A stretch of 64,000 nucleotides of DNA from Pseudomonas parakoreensis (GTDB lineage: Bacteria; Pseudomonadota; Gammaproteobacteria; Pseudomonadales; Pseudomonadaceae): the NCBI RefSeq assembly GCF_021602155.1, contig NZ_BQHY01000001.1, forward strand, positions 124,001-188,000, in the 5' to 3' direction. Position 1 is the stretch's first letter. Every line of letters starts with the position of its first letter. The notes under the pieces were generated by a model. That model was given only the letters and a program-made list of their open reading frames with translations. It was not told the DNA's origin and did not search any database. Below are positions 36,508 to 46,667 of the stretch, in pieces. Made by a program: the position numbers and the translations under genes.

Positions 36508-36597
36508 AAGATCAAAAGATCGCAGCCTGCGGCAGCTCCTACAGGGAAACGCATGACCCGATGTAGGAGCTGCCGCAGGCTGCGATCTTTTGATCTT
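36508..36597. repeat. Paired inverted REP (family B)
   Basis: AAGATCAAAAGATCGCAGCC and GGCTGCGATCTTTTGATCTT are outer arms, with CTGCGGCAGCTCCTACA extending the stem inward, about 17 bp apart. Confidence 0.92.
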
Positions 36598-36601
36598 AAA
36601 A

Positions 36602-36629
36602 AAAACGCCAACCCGAAGGTTGGCGTTTT
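36602..36629 (-). terminator. Intrinsic terminator of ygiQ
   Basis: AAAACGCCAACC pairs with GGTTGGCGTTTT around a CGAA loop, with a T-run on the minus strand. The stem lies just after the ygiQ stop at 36635. Confidence 0.9.
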
Positions 36630-36634
36630 CTGTT

Positions 36635-38938
36635 TTAACGAGGAACGACGGGCTTGCGCGCCGGTTTCGGCCCCTTGCCCTTGGCCGCTTCCTTGCGCTC
36701 CTTGGCCGCCTGCTGGTTGCGGGCAAACGCCGCAGCCTTGGCTTGTTCACGCTTGTCCCAAGGGTTGCCACCGTCACTGGCACGCGGCGGCAGGCCGGTG
36801 TGCTGGGTCAGAATCTTGGTGGTCTTCTCTTTCGCGACCTTGTGGCTGCCGGCCGGCGTCGAGTTCTTGCGACGGGCGCTCTGGTAGCTGTCGGTGGCCG
36901 GCTGGTGCAGCGGGATCAACTGGTTCTTGCCCGGCCCGATCAGGTCGGCGCGGCCCATGCGGGTCAGCGCTTCGCGCAGCATCGGCCAGCCTTTCGGGTC
37001 GTGATAACGCAAGAACGCCTTGTGCAGACGACGCTGCTCCTCGCTCTTGACGATAGTCACACCGTCGCTCTTGTAGGTGACCTTGCGCAACGGGTTCTTG
37101 CCCGAGTGGTACATCGCGGTGGCGGTGGCCATCGGCGACGGGTAGAACGCCTGCACCTGGTCGGCACGGAAACCGTTGCCCTTGAGCCACAGCGCCAGGT
37201 TCATCATGTCTTCATCGGTGGTGCCCGGGTGCGCAGCGATGAAGTACGGGATCAGGTACTGCTCTTTGCCTGCTTCCTTGGTGTACTTCTCGAACATGCG
37301 CTTGAAGCGGTCGTAAGTACCGATCCCTGGCTTCATCATTTGGTTGAGCGGACCTTCCTCGGTGTGTTCCGGGGCGATCTTCAGGTAACCACCTACGTGG
37401 TGGGTCACCAGCTCTTTGACGTACTCCGGCGACTCGACCGCGAGGTCGTAACGCAGGCCGGAGGCAATCAGGATCTTCTTCACACCCGGCAAGGCACGGG
37501 CACTGCGGTACAGCTGAATCAGCGACGAGTGGTCGGTATTCAGGTTCGGGCAAATGCCCGGGAACACGCAGGACGGCTTGCGGCACGCGGATTCGATTTC
37601 CGGGCTCTTGCAGGCAATGCGGTACATGTTCGCGGTCGGGCCGCCGAGGTCGGAGATGACGCCGGTGAAACCCGGGACCTTGTCGCGGATCTCTTCGATT
37701 TCGCGAATGATCGACTCTTCGGAACGGTTCTGGATGATCCGGCCTTCGTGCTCGGTAATCGAGCAGAACGTGCAGCCGCCGAAGCAGCCACGCATGATGT
37801 TCACCGAGAAACGGATCATGTCGTAGGCCGGGATCTTTTCCTTGCCGTACGCCGGGTGCGGAACACGGGCGTAAGGCATGCCGAACACGTAGTCCATTTC
37901 TTCAGTGGTCATCGGAATCGGCGGCGGGTTGAACCAGACGTCAATCTCGCCATGCTTCTGCACCAGCGCGCGGGCGTTGCCCGGGTTGGTTTCCAGGTGC
38001 AGCACGCGGTTGGCGTGGGCGTACAGGACCGGATCGTTACGCACCTTTTCCATCGAAGGCAGGCGGATCACGGTCTTGTCGCGGGTCATCTTCGGGCTGG
38101 CCAGGATCTGCACGACCTTGGCTTCCTCGGGATCATCCACCGGCCCCTTTTCTTGCTCGATGGCGCAGGCCTGGGTGTCCTGGGTGTTGACGTACGGGTT
38201 GATGATCTTGTCGATCTTGCCCGGACGGTCGATGCGCGTGGAATCGACTTCGTACCAGCCTTGCGGCGTGTCACGGCGGATGAACGCGGTGCCGCGCACA
38301 TCGGTGATGTCTTCGATCTTGTGCCCGTAGGACAGGCGCTGGGCCACTTCGACAATGGCCCGCTCGGCGTTGCCGTACAGCAGAATGTCAGCGCTGGCGT
38401 CGATCAGGATCGAGTTGCGCACGCGATCCTGCCAGTAGTCGTAGTGGGCGATGCGACGCAGGGACGCCTCGATGCCGCCGAGAACGATCGGCACATGCTT
38501 GTACGCCTCTTTGCAGCGCTGGCTGTAGACCAGGCTCGCGCGGTCCGGACGTTTGCCCGCCATGCCACCCGGCGTGTAGGCGTCGTCGGAACGGATTTTC
38601 TTGTCCGCGGTGTAGCGGTTGATCATCGAGTCCATGTTGCCGGCCGCGACGCCGAAGAACAGGTTCGGCTCGCCGAGCTTCATGAAATCGTCTTTGGACT
38701 GCCAGTTCGGCTGGGCAATGATCCCGACGCGGAAGCCCTGGGACTCCAGCAGCCGGCCGATGATCGCCATGCCGAACGACGGGTGATCGACGTAGGCATC
38801 ACCGGTGACGATGATGATGTCGCAGGAATCCCAGCCGAGCTGATCCATCTCCTCCCTGCTCATCGGCAGGAATGGCGCTGGCCCGAAACATTCGGCCCAG
38901 TACTTTGGATAGTCAAATAACGGCTTGGCTGCTTGCAT
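36635..38938 (-). CDS. ygiQ: YgiQ-family radical SAM protein
   Basis: A 767-residue protein. The radical SAM cluster motif CFGGCTFC (CxxxCxxC) is near residue 383, in [20 protein letters not shown]. The N-terminus [20 protein letters not shown] and [20 protein letters not shown] form the UPF0313 N-domain, resembling B12-binding folds. The C-terminal 100 residues are basic and probably disordered ([13 protein letters not shown]). It is a conserved but uncharacterised enzyme expected to cleave S-adenosylmethionine; its substrate is unknown. It has its own terminator and stands alone. Confidence 0.92.
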   Translation of the reverse strand: MQAAKPLFDYPKYWAECFGPAPFLPMSREEMDQLGWDSCDIIIVTGDAYVDHPSFGMAIIGRLLESQGFRVGIIAQPNWQSKDDFMKLGEPNLFFGVAAGNMDSMINRYTADKKIRSDDAYTPGGMAGKRPDRASLVYSQRCKEAYKHVPIVLGGIEASLRRIAHYDYWQDRVRNSILIDASADILLYGNAERAIVEVAQRLSYGHKIEDITDVRGTAFIRRDTPQGWYEVDSTRIDRPGKIDKIINPYVNTQDTQACAIEQEKGPVDDPEEAKVVQILASPKMTRDKTVIRLPSMEKVRNDPVLYAHANRVLHLETNPGNARALVQKHGEIDVWFNPPPIPMTTEEMDYVFGMPYARVPHPAYGKEKIPAYDMIRFSVNIMRGCFGGCTFCSITEHEGRIIQNRSEESIIREIEEIRDKVPGFTGVISDLGGPTANMYRIACKSPEIESACRKPSCVFPGICPNLNTDHSSLIQLYRSARALPGVKKILIASGLRYDLAVESPEYVKELVTHHVGGYLKIAPEHTEEGPLNQMMKPGIGTYDRFKRMFEKYTKEAGKEQYLIPYFIAAHPGTTDEDMMNLALWLKGNGFRADQVQAFYPSPMATATAMYHSGKNPLRKVTYKSDGVTIVKSEEQRRLHKAFLRYHDPKGWPMLREALTRMGRADLIGPGKNQLIPLHQPATDSYQSARRKNSTPAGSHKVAKEKTTKILTQHTGLPPRASDGGNPWDKREQAKAAAFARNQQAAKERKEAAKGKGPKPARKPVVPR

Positions 38939-39037
38939 GTCGATAACCGGTGTTGGCTTTCATTGAATTTCGCGGGCGCGGAATATAGCACAAACTTTGA
39001 CCAATTCCGACGGCTATGGTCGGAAATTGTGCTTTAC

Positions 39038-39131
39038 CTGTGGCGAGGGAGCTTGCTCCCGCCGGGTTGCGAAGCAGCCCCCAGAATTCGACTGCTGCGC
39101 AGCCGATCGGGAGCAAGCTCCCTCGCCACAG
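39038..39131. repeat. Paired inverted REP (family C)
   Basis: CTGTGGCGAGGGAGCTTGCT and AGCAAGCTCCCTCGCCACAG are perfect outer arms with an inner palindrome (TGCGAAGCAG / CTGCTGCGCA-like). Confidence 0.9.
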
Positions 39132-39141
39132 GTGCTCGACG

Positions 39142-40539
39142 TTACTCGTCGTCGTCGAAGTTGTAACTGCCCGGCGCGAGGTTTTCGAAGCGGGTGTACT
39201 TACCGATAAACGCCAGGCGAATAAAGCCGATCGGGCCGTTCCGCTGCTTGCCGATGATGATTTCGGCGATGCCCTTGTGCTCGGTTTCCGGGTGATACAC
39301 CTCGTCCCGGTACACGAACATGATGACGTCGGCGTCCTGCTCGATCGCTCCGGATTCCCGCAAGTCGGAGTTCACCGGACGCTTGTTGGGACGTTGCTCC
39401 AGGGAACGGTTGAGCTGCGACAACGCCACCACCGGGCAGTTGAATTCCTTGGCCAGGGCTTTCAGAGATCGCGAGATTTCGGAAATTTCGTTGGTCCGGT
39501 TGTCGCCGCTGGAACCGGGAATCTGCATCAGCTGCAGGTAGTCGATCATGATCAGACCGATGTCGCCATGTTCGCGAACCAGGCGCCGGGTCCGCGCACG
39601 CATTTCCGACGGACTGATGCCGGCGGTATCGTCGATGAACAGCTTGCGGTCGTTGAGCAGATTGACCGCCGAGGTCAGGCGCGGCCAGTCGTCGTCTTCC
39701 AGCTGGCCGGAACGCACCTTGGTCTGATCGATACGCCCCAGGGACGAAAGCATACGCATGATCAGCGATTCGCCTGGCATCTCGAGGGAGTACACCAGCA
39801 CCGCCTTGTCGCTGCGCAGTACGGCGTTTTCCACCAGGTTCATGGCGAAGGTGGTCTTACCCATCGACGGACGGCCGGCGACGATGATCAGGTCGGCCGG
39901 TTGCAGGCCGCTGGTCTTCTCGTCAAGGTCGGTATAACCGGTGGACAGGCCAGTGATCGAGTCGGCGGTGTTGAACAGGGTGTCGATGCGATCGATGGCC
40001 TTGGTCAACAGTTCGTTGACGCCCACCGGCCCGCCAGTCTTGGGACGCGCCTCGGCGATCTGGAAGATCTGCCGTTCGGCCTCGTCGAGGATCTCTTCGG
40101 CGGTACGACCTTCGGGGTTGAAGGCGGCGTCGGCAATTTCAGTGCTGATGCCGATCAACTGGCGCAACGTCGCCCGCTGGCGAACGATCTGCGCATAGGC
40201 CTTGATGTTGGCGACGGACGGCGTGTTTTTCGCCAGCTCGCCAAGGTAACCGAGGCCGCCAACCTGGGACGTCTGACCTTCCTTGTCCAGTTGCTCGGCA
40301 AGGGTCACGACGTCGATCGGCATGTTCTGATCGGCCAGTTTGGCGATCGCACGGAAGATCAGGCGGTGGTCATGCCGGTAGAAATCGCCGTCGGAGACTT
40401 GATCGAGCACGCGTTCCCAGGCGTTGTTGTCCAGCATCAGACCACCGAGTACAGCCTGTTCGGCCTCGATGGAATGCGGCGGCACTTTCAGCGCGGCGGT
40501 TTGCAGATCGTATTGCTCGGGAGCGGTGATTTCGTTCAT
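39142..40539 (-). CDS. dnaB: Replicative DNA helicase DnaB
   Basis: A 465-residue hexameric helicase. The N-terminal primase-interacting domain begins LKVPPHSIEAEQAVLGGLML, and the RecA-like core has Walker A GRPSMGKTT at about residues 220-228, MIDYLQLM (Walker B, H2) and LNRSLEQRPNKRP. It unwinds DNA ahead of the replication fork. ATG 40539 is chosen because MNEITAPEQYDLQTAALKV is the family start; an in-frame GTG lies two codons upstream. Two hairpins lie between rplI and dnaB, so dnaB may be partly separate from the ribosomal operon. Confidence 0.97.
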   Translation of the reverse strand: MNEITAPEQYDLQTAALKVPPHSIEAEQAVLGGLMLDNNAWERVLDQVSDGDFYRHDHRLIFRAIAKLADQNMPIDVVTLAEQLDKEGQTSQVGGLGYLGELAKNTPSVANIKAYAQIVRQRATLRQLIGISTEIADAAFNPEGRTAEEILDEAERQIFQIAEARPKTGGPVGVNELLTKAIDRIDTLFNTADSITGLSTGYTDLDEKTSGLQPADLIIVAGRPSMGKTTFAMNLVENAVLRSDKAVLVYSLEMPGESLIMRMLSSLGRIDQTKVRSGQLEDDDWPRLTSAVNLLNDRKLFIDDTAGISPSEMRARTRRLVREHGDIGLIMIDYLQLMQIPGSSGDNRTNEISEISRSLKALAKEFNCPVVALSQLNRSLEQRPNKRPVNSDLRESGAIEQDADVIMFVYRDEVYHPETEHKGIAEIIIGKQRNGPIGFIRLAFIGKYTRFENLAPGSYNFDDDE

Positions 40540-40585
40540 GGCCACTTGGAGTCAGGGTTGAAAACGGGAGTACCAGAAAGACAAA

Positions 40586-40614
40586 GGGCACGACCTGTAA
40601 ACAGGATCGTGCCC
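40586..40614 (-). terminator. Hairpin between rplI and dnaB
   Basis: GGGCACGACCTG pairs with CAGG-A-TCGTGCCC (one bulged A) around TAAA. On the minus strand it is followed by CTTTGTCTTT, a weak T-rich tail, so it may end a fraction of rpsF-rplI transcripts. Confidence 0.6.
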
Positions 40615-40623
40615 GATGTTACC

Positions 40624-40647
40624 GGCTAGCACCCGAGGGTGCCAGCC
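40624..40647 (-). other. Second hairpin just after rplI
   Basis: GGCTAGCACCC and GGGTGCCAGCC pair with one mismatch, 13 bp downstream of the rplI stop, without a T-run. It may assist attenuation or protect the 3' end. Confidence 0.5.
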
Positions 40648-40659
40648 GACAAGTATTGC

Positions 40660-41106
40660 TTAAGCTGCTACCACGACAACGCGTACGGTGGCTTCAACTT
40701 CGGCGTGCAGGTGCACAGCCACGTCGAATTCACCCACGTTGCGGATGGTGCCGTTCGGCAGACGAACTTCGCTTTTCGCCACTTCAACGCCGGAGGCGGT
40801 CAGTGCGTCAGCGATGTCGTGAGTACCGATCGAACCGAACAGCTTGCCTTCGTCGCCAGCGGTGGCAGTGATGGTCACTTCCAGCTCGGCCAGTTGGGCA
40901 GCACGGCTTTCAGCCGATGCTTTACGGTCTGCGGCGGCTTTTTCCAGCTCAGCGCGACGCTCTTCGAACGCAGCCAGGTTGGCAGCGGTCGCAGCGGTAG
41001 CTTTGCCGAAAGGCAGCAGGTAGTTACGGCCGTAACCGGCCTTAACGTTTACTTTGTCGCCCAGGTTGCCCAGGTTGGCGATTTTTTCCAGAAGGATCAG
41101 TTGCAT
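40660..41106 (-). CDS. rplI: 50S ribosomal protein L9
   Basis: A 148-residue protein with the L9 N-terminal domain ([20 protein letters not shown] and [16 protein letters not shown], 23S rRNA binding), a long central helix and the C-terminal domain. L9 stabilises the L1 stalk base and reading frame. It lies between the DUF2232 membrane-protein gene and dnaB, the standard gamma-proteobacterial order. Confidence 0.98.
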   Translation of the reverse strand: MQLILLEKIANLGNLGDKVNVKAGYGRNYLLPFGKATAATAANLAAFEERRAELEKAAADRKASAESRAAQLAELEVTITATAGDEGKLFGSIGTHDIADALTASGVEVAKSEVRLPNGTIRNVGEFDVAVHLHAEVEATVRVVVVAA

Positions 41107-41125
41107 GTGGAAATCCTCTTAACTT

Positions 41126-42019
41126 TTAACCTTCACCGTTCGCGTTATCGGTGCCTTTCGACACGTGACGACCGCGAAAATCAATCAGGCTGTCGACAAT
41201 GGCCAGAACCACGAGCAACGGATAGAGCAGCTGCATGAACAACAGCAGCGTGACGTACAACCCCACCAGCCAGAAACCGGCCAGTCGCTTCTGCCCGACC
41301 AGCCCGTGAATCAGGGCCAGTCCGGCGAACACCAGCGGTACGCTGCACAACGGCGTCAACATGGCCATCTGTGCACCGAGATTCGGGCCCAGAAGCATCA
41401 ACGCCAGCAGCAACATCGCCGGCCCCAGCGGGATCCGGATGGCGCGAAACTCGCGACCAAAACCACCCGGGTTGTACAACAACGCCTGCCAATGACGCCC
41501 GATAATCAGGCTCAGCACGCTGACGATCTGCAACAACGCCGCAATCAGTCCGGTCAGGACCGGTGCAATCAGGGACGCGAAACGCGCTTGCTCATCGACC
41601 GACAATTGCTTGTAGGTTTCACCAAGAAGCGCCGGCATGACCTTTATCAAGGCCTGCGCGAGCATCTCGATCTGGGCCGCAAACGCTGCCCCGAGCACCA
41701 CAGAAAACACCACTCCAATCACTACGCTGACCAGCAGCGTGCGGACCCAGGATTCGCTTGCGCGCAACACCAACGCAAGCCCCGAAGACCCCAGCAGCAC
41801 CAGAAGTGCTCGCGGATCATCGGCATACAGCCACCAGATCAATGCCGGCAGCAGCCCCAGGGACAGGACGCCAATGGCGTCCGTCAGTCCGCGCCGCAGA
41901 AGCACCAGGCTCCCGGCGGCAGCACCCAACCAATACAACAACGGCAATGTTGCACACCCGGCCACTACGAGAGTGGCCTGCATGCGGCCGCGCATGATGA
42001 ACTCAGCTAAGGCACGCAT
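41126..42019 (-). CDS. DUF2232 (YybS-like) membrane protein
   Basis: A 297-residue protein with about eight hydrophobic segments, for example LVVAGCATLPLLYWLGAAAG and PAMLLLALMLLGPNL. It has no catalytic motif that can be named. The gene always sits between rpsR and rplI in pseudomonads, in the same orientation with gaps of 36 and 19 bp, so it belongs to the ribosomal operon. Its role is unknown; DUF2232 proteins are guessed to be inner-membrane transport or assembly proteins. Confidence 0.85.
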   Translation of the reverse strand: MRALAEFIMRGRMQATLVVAGCATLPLLYWLGAAAGSLVLLRRGLTDAIGVLSLGLLPALIWWLYADDPRALLVLLGSSGLALVLRASESWVRTLLVSVVIGVVFSVVLGAAFAAQIEMLAQALIKVMPALLGETYKQLSVDEQARFASLIAPVLTGLIAALLQIVSVLSLIIGRHWQALLYNPGGFGREFRAIRIPLGPAMLLLALMLLGPNLGAQMAMLTPLCSVPLVFAGLALIHGLVGQKRLAGFWLVGLYVTLLLFMQLLYPLLVVLAIVDSLIDFRGRHVSKGTDNANGEG

Positions 42020-42055
42020 GCATTCAATCCTTTGCTACTTGTCGACTGCCCGGTC

Positions 42056-42286
42056 TCAGCGGCCGTGGCTGTCGGTGTAGGCCAGCAGGGCCAGGAAGCG
42101 GGCGCGCTTGATAGCGGTGGCCAGCTGACGCTGATAACGAGCTTTGGTACCGGTGATGCGGCTTGGAACGATTTTGCCGGTCTCGGATACGTAGGCTTTC
42201 AGAGTGTTGAGATCTTTGTAATCGATCTCTTTCACGTCTTCAGCGGTGAAGCGGCAGAATTTACGACGACGGAAGAAACGTGCCAT
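42056..42286 (-). CDS. rpsR: 30S ribosomal protein S18
   Basis: A 76-residue protein starting [20 protein letters not shown], with [20 protein letters not shown] and the conserved basic end [20 protein letters not shown]. It pairs with S6, encoded 28 bp upstream, on the 30S platform. CCTTA in the + strand marks its ribosome binding site. Confidence 0.98.
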
Positions 42287-42314
42287 TTGATAGGCTCCTT
42301 AAAAGGTCCGTGGA

Positions 42315-42737
42315 TTACTCGTCAGCGTTATCGCTGTTGTCGCTGTCATCACCCTCAACGCCATCAGCGTCGGAGTGCTCAGGACGGTCGCGACGCTCAC
42401 GGCGCTCACTGCGGTTTTCTTCAGCCTTGAGCATCTCGGACTGGCCGGTAACGGCTTCGTCGCGACGGATGACCAGGTTACGGATCACAGCATCGTTGTA
42501 GCGGAAGTTGTCTTCCAGCTCGGCCAGGGCCTTGCCAGTGCACTCAACGTTCAGCATCACGTAGTGAGCCTTGTGAACATTGTTGATTGCGTAGGCCAGT
42601 TGACGACGGCCCCAGTCTTCCAGACGGTGGATTTTGCCGCCGTCTTCTTCGATCAGCTTGGTGTAACGCTCAACCATGCCGCCGACTTGCTCGCTCTGGT
42701 CAGGGTGGACCAGAAAGATGATTTCGTAATGACGCAT
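42315..42737 (-). CDS. rpsF: 30S ribosomal protein S6
   Basis: A 140-residue protein with the S6 fold opening [20 protein letters not shown] and [20 protein letters not shown]. After residue 105 there is an acidic, probably disordered tail ([19 protein letters not shown]), the region where the E. coli RimK glutamate tail is added. It is the first gene of rpsF-rpsR-DUF2232-rplI. A promoter with 17-bp spacing is visible about 120 bp upstream, leaving a leader that could carry the S6:S18 autoregulatory element. Confidence 0.98.
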   Translation of the reverse strand: MRHYEIIFLVHPDQSEQVGGMVERYTKLIEEDGGKIHRLEDWGRRQLAYAINNVHKAHYVMLNVECTGKALAELEDNFRYNDAVIRNLVIRRDEAVTGQSEMLKAEENRSERRERRDRPEHSDADGVEGDDSDNSDNADE

Positions 42738-42855
42738 GAATGCTCCTTACGGGTTGTAGCCTGCCGCTCAAAAACGGTCAGACAAGGAGTGAATGACACT
42801 TATGGACTTGCTGGCGCGGGGCACATGCGTGCCTGCCGTCACAGCAAGGGGCGCA

Positions 42856-42884
42856 ATTGTAGAGAAGGGACTGCAGAGGTGCAA
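42856..42884 (-). promoter_or_regulatory. Sigma-70-like promoter of the rpsF operon
   Basis: On the minus strand, TTGCAC (42884-42879) and TACAAT (42861-42856) are separated by 17 bases, giving an expected start site near 42849. Confidence 0.7.
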
Positions 42885-42937
42885 GGCAATTGGTGATTAT
42901 TTGAACAATCACCGATCTTCGGCCTGACACAAAACAC

Positions 42938-43026
42938 TGTGGGAGCGCGCCTGCTCGCGAATGCGATCTATCAGGCAACATTATTGTCGTCTGACACACC
43001 CCTTTCGCGAGCAGGCTCGCTCCCAC
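42938..43026. repeat. Paired inverted REP (family A variant)
   Basis: TGTGGGAGCGCGCCTGCTCG and CGAGCAGGCTCGCTCCCACA are inverted arms (one mismatch), between rlmB and rpsF. Confidence 0.88.
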
Positions 43027-43050
43027 ATTTGAACCGATTTCAGCTCAAGA

Positions 43051-43815
43051 TTACTTCTTCGCGGCAACTTTGGCCTTGGCGCCGCGTTGACGCTGCGCTT
43101 CGAACAGGCACACGCCGGTCGCCACGGACACATTAAGGCTGCTGACGCTGCCAGCCATCGGCAGGTTCACCAGATAGTCACAGTGCTCGCGGGTCAGGCG
43201 ACGCATGCCTTTGCCTTCGGCACCCATGATCAGGATGGTCGGGCCGGTCAGGTCCTGGTCATAAATGCTGACCTCGGCCTCCCCCGCCGTGCCGACCACC
43301 CACAGACCGCGCTGCTGGAGCTTTTCCAGAGTACGCGCCAGATTGGTCACCGCCACCAGCGGAATCACTTCTGCCGCGCCGCAGGCCACTTTGCGCACCA
43401 CGGGCGTCAGGGTTGCCGACTTGTCCTTGGGCACGATCACCGCCAGCGCTCCCGCAGCATCCGCCGAACGCAGGCAGGCGCCGAGGTTGTGCGGGTCGGT
43501 CACGCCGTCGAGCACCAGCAACAACGGTGCGCCTTCGGTGCGGTCGAGCAGTTCGTCGAGCATCGCCTCGCCCCAGACCTGGCTCGGGCTGACCTCCGCC
43601 ACTACGCCCTGGTGCACGCCTTCAACCCAGGCGTCCATTTCGCGGCGCTCGGCCTGACCGATCTGCACACGATTTTCGTTGGCCAGTTCGATCAGGGTCT
43701 GCACGCGCGGATCATTGCGGCTTTCGGCCAGCCAGATCTGCTTGACGCGTTTCGGGTGGTGACGCAGCAACGCTTCTACCGCGTGAACGCCGTAGATTTT
43801 TTCCAACTGACTCAT
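43051..43815 (-). CDS. rlmB: 23S rRNA (guanosine2251-2'-O)-methyltransferase
   Basis: A 254-residue SPOUT (SpoU-type) methyltransferase with an N-terminal RNA-binding domain (YGVHAVEALLRHHPKRVKQI). The knot domain has TDPHNLGACLRSADAAGA (motif I), LIMGAEGKGMRRL (motif II) and LPMAGSVSSLNVSVATGVCL (motif III). It methylates the ribose of G2251 in the peptidyl-transferase loop. It overlaps the rnr stop by four bases, as is usual next to rnr. Confidence 0.96.
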   Translation of the reverse strand: MSQLEKIYGVHAVEALLRHHPKRVKQIWLAESRNDPRVQTLIELANENRVQIGQAERREMDAWVEGVHQGVVAEVSPSQVWGEAMLDELLDRTEGAPLLLVLDGVTDPHNLGACLRSADAAGALAVIVPKDKSATLTPVVRKVACGAAEVIPLVAVTNLARTLEKLQQRGLWVVGTAGEAEVSIYDQDLTGPTILIMGAEGKGMRRLTREHCDYLVNLPMAGSVSSLNVSVATGVCLFEAQRQRGAKAKVAAKK

Positions 43816-46442
43816 GACTTCGCCTTCGGTTTACGCGACCCGCCACTTTTGGCTGGAGCCGAACCCGCTTTTGGCGGGCCTTTACGGTGTTTGCTCGGTT
43901 TGGCTGGCTTGCCGCCGACGGCCTTGTCAGGCGTCGACCGTCCGGTCTTTCCCCCAGACGCCGCTTTACCACCGCTTTTGGCTTCGGCCAGCAAGGCCTT
44001 CTTCAACTCACGGCTTTTGCGCAGCTCGGCGTTTTTCGCCACGGCATCGCTCGGGCGATAGGCCTCGACAGCCTTTTCCTTGGCCGGACGACGGCTGGCG
44101 GTTTTCGCCGGAGCCTTGTCCTCCACAGCCTTGGTCGCAGGCGCTGCGGTATCGGCGCCACGTTTCTTACGACCAATCGGCGCGCTGATGGTTTTTTCGG
44201 CCATCTCGAAGTCGATCTTGCGCTCGTCGAGGTCGACGCGCATCACGCGCACTTCAACGGTATCGCCGAGGCGGAAGCTGCGGCCGGTGCGCTCGCCCGC
44301 GAGACGGTGATGCACAGGATCGAAGTGGTAGTAATCGCCCGGCAGCGCGGTGACGTGCACCAAGCCTTCGACATAGATGTCAGTCAGCTCGACGAACAGA
44401 CCAAAACCGGTCACCGCCGTGATCACGCCCGGGAACGATTCGCCGACGCGATCCTTCATGAACTCGCACTTGAGCCAGTTCACCACGTCGCGGGTGGCCT
44501 CGTCGGCACGGCGCTCGCTCATCGAGCACTGCTCGCCGAGCTGTTCCAGTGCGGCTTCGTCGTATGGGTAGATACGCGCCTTCGGAATGGTCATCGCCCC
44601 GGCACGGCGAACGTGCGGCGTGTCCTGCTTCGAATGGATCACGCTGCGGATCGCGCGGTGCGTGAGCAGGTCCGGGTAACGACGGATCGGCGAGGTGAAG
44701 TGGGTGTAGGCCTCGTAATTCAGGCCGAAGTGCCCTTCGTTCTGGGCGCTGTACACCGCCTGACTCAGGGAGCGCAGCATCACGGTCTGGATCAGATGAA
44801 AGTCCGGACGGTCCTTGATGCTCGCCAACAGGGCCTGATAGTCCTTCGGCGACGGTCCTTCCTTGCCTTTGTGCAGGGACAGGCCCAGCTCGCCGAGGAA
44901 GGCGCGCAGTTTTTCCAGACGCTCCGGTGGCGGGCCGTCGTGGACGCGGTACAGCGCAGGGATTTCGTGCTTCTTGAGGAATTCGGCAGTGGCCACGTTG
45001 GCCGCCAGCATGCATTCCTCGATCAGCTTGTGCGCATCGTTGCGGGTGGTCGGACGGATTTCGGCGATCTTGCGCTCGGAACCGAAGATGATCCGGGTTT
45101 CCTGCGTTTCGAAATCGATCGCGCCGCGCACGTGACGGGCAGCCAGCAACACTTTGTACAGCGCATAGAGCTGCTTGAGGTGCGGCACCACGTCGGTGTA
45201 TTCGCCGCGAAGCTTGCGTGCTTCGGTGGCTTTCGGGGTTTCCAGCATCGCGCTGACCTTGTTGTAGGTCAGGCGGGCGTGGGAATGGATCACCGCTTCG
45301 TAGAAGCAGTAGTCGGTCATTTCGCCGGACTTGGAGATGGTCATCTCGCAAACCATGGCCAGACGGTCGACATGCGGGTTCAGCGAGCACAGGCCGTTGG
45401 ACAGCTGCTCAGGCAGCATCGGCACCACGCGCTCGGGGAAGTACACCGAGTTGCCGCGCACCTGGGCTTCGTTGTCCAGCGCCGAACCGATCTTCACGTA
45501 GCTGGAAACGTCGGCAATCGCCACGTACAACTTCCAGCCACCGGAGAACAGACGCAGTTTGCCCGGTTTGGCTTCGCAGTAGACCGCGTCGTCGAAGTCG
45601 CGGGCATCTTCGCCGTCGATGGTGACGAACGGCAGATGGCGCAGATCGACACGCTTCTCTTTGTCTTTTTCTTCGACTTCAGGCTTGAGCTTGGCGGCTT
45701 CTTTCAGCACCGCTTCAGGCCAGACGTGCGGAATGTCGTAGGTACGCAGCGCGACATCGATTTCCATGCCCGGCGCCATGTAGTTGCCGACCACTTCGAT
45801 CACATCGCCTTGCGGCTGGAAGCGCGGCGTCGGCCAGTGGGTGATTTTCACCTCGACGAACTGACCGATTTGCGCGTTGGCGTTGCGACCCGGAGTCACC
45901 AGCACTTCCTGCTGAATCTTCGGATTGTCGGCCACGACGAAACCGATGCCGCCTTCTTCGAAGTAGCGACCTACGATGCTCTCGTGGGCACGGGACACCA
46001 CTTCGACGATCACGCCTTCCCGGCGACCGCGACGGTCGAGACCGGAAACCCGAGCCAGGGCACGGTCACCGTCGAACACCAGACGCATTTGCGCCGGGCT
46101 CATGAACAAATCGTCGCTGCCGTCGTCCGGCACCAGGAAGCCGAAGCCGTCACGGTGACCGCTGATGCGACCGAGGATCAGATCGAGCTTGTCTACCGGC
46201 GCATAGGTGCCACGGCGGGTGTAGATCAGTTGAGCGTCGCGCTCCATGGCGCGCAGGCGGCGGCGCAGGGCTTCGATCTGGTCTTCGGTGGTCAGACCAA
46301 ACTCTTCGACCAGTTGCTCGCGGGCAGCAGGCGAACCCCGATCAGCAAGGTGCTGAAGGATCAGTTCGCGGCTGGGAATAGGGTTTTCATATTTTTCCGC
46401 TTCACGAGCGGCCTCGGGATCGAGGGACTGCCAATCGGCCAT
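43812..46442 (-). CDS. rnr: Ribonuclease R
   Basis: An 876-residue RNB-family 3'-5' exoribonuclease. In order: N-terminal helix-turn-helix, two cold-shock domains, an RNB catalytic domain with IDGEDARDFDDAVYCEAKPG (metal-binding Asp residues), an S1 domain (GESFPGVITAVTGFGLFVEL) and a Lys/Arg-rich tail from about residue 750 (RKKRGADTAAPATKAVEDK and later). The tail mediates ribosome or trans-translation contacts. It degrades structured RNA and matters in cold and stationary phase. ATG 46442 is followed by typical MADWQSLDPEAAREAEKYEN; rlmB is translationally coupled. Confidence 0.97.
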   Translation of the reverse strand: MADWQSLDPEAAREAEKYENPIPSRELILQHLADRGSPAAREQLVEEFGLTTEDQIEALRRRLRAMERDAQLIYTRRGTYAPVDKLDLILGRISGHRDGFGFLVPDDGSDDLFMSPAQMRLVFDGDRALARVSGLDRRGRREGVIVEVVSRAHESIVGRYFEEGGIGFVVADNPKIQQEVLVTPGRNANAQIGQFVEVKITHWPTPRFQPQGDVIEVVGNYMAPGMEIDVALRTYDIPHVWPEAVLKEAAKLKPEVEEKDKEKRVDLRHLPFVTIDGEDARDFDDAVYCEAKPGKLRLFSGGWKLYVAIADVSSYVKIGSALDNEAQVRGNSVYFPERVVPMLPEQLSNGLCSLNPHVDRLAMVCEMTISKSGEMTDYCFYEAVIHSHARLTYNKVSAMLETPKATEARKLRGEYTDVVPHLKQLYALYKVLLAARHVRGAIDFETQETRIIFGSERKIAEIRPTTRNDAHKLIEECMLAANVATAEFLKKHEIPALYRVHDGPPPERLEKLRAFLGELGLSLHKGKEGPSPKDYQALLASIKDRPDFHLIQTVMLRSLSQAVYSAQNEGHFGLNYEAYTHFTSPIRRYPDLLTHRAIRSVIHSKQDTPHVRRAGAMTIPKARIYPYDEAALEQLGEQCSMSERRADEATRDVVNWLKCEFMKDRVGESFPGVITAVTGFGLFVELTDIYVEGLVHVTALPGDYYHFDPVHHRLAGERTGRSFRLGDTVEVRVMRVDLDERKIDFEMAEKTISAPIGRKKRGADTAAPATKAVEDKAPAKTASRRPAKEKAVEAYRPSDAVAKNAELRKSRELKKALLAEAKSGGKAASGGKTGRSTPDKAVGGKPAKPSKHRKGPPKAGSAPAKSGGSRKPKAKS

Positions 46443-46603
46443 TAGAGAGTTTTCACCTTGTCTATATGCGGGTTAGTTTGGCATAGGCGTCATCAAACGG
46501 GAAATTTCCGACTCTATAAGGCCCTTCTGAAGCCTTGTATCGACGCCTGAAAGCCCTTTTGAACACCGCCGGTAAAAAAAATCATTTTTTTTGCTGCCGG
46601 GGG

Positions 46604-46632
46604 TTTACAGTTAAAAAGGCGCTCCGTATAGT
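46604..46632 (+). promoter_or_regulatory. Promoter of the first tRNA-Leu gene
   Basis: TTTACA (46604-46609) and TATAGT (46627-46632) are 17 bases apart, about 36 bases before the mature tRNA 5' end. Confidence 0.8.
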
Positions 46633-46667
46633 GCGCGCCATCGACGACGTACACACGTTGACGAGAT

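Larger units (their letters stand above)
42738..43050. other. Leader and intergenic region upstream of rpsF
   Basis: A 313-bp gap holding the rpsF promoter at 42856-42884, a leader of about 110 bases and a REP pair. The leader has CCG and CGG elements (CCGTTTTTGAGCGG on the minus strand) that could form the hairpin used by S6:S18 for autoregulation; this is not proved. Confidence 0.5.

Noticed and set aside
36590-38920. 776-residue plus-strand frame opposite ygiQ
   Set aside because: Antisense to a radical SAM gene with CxxxCxxC motif; no own ribosome binding site or family features.
43887-46445. 852-residue plus-strand frame opposite rnr
   Set aside because: Antisense shadow; rnr on the minus strand has full ribonuclease R domains.
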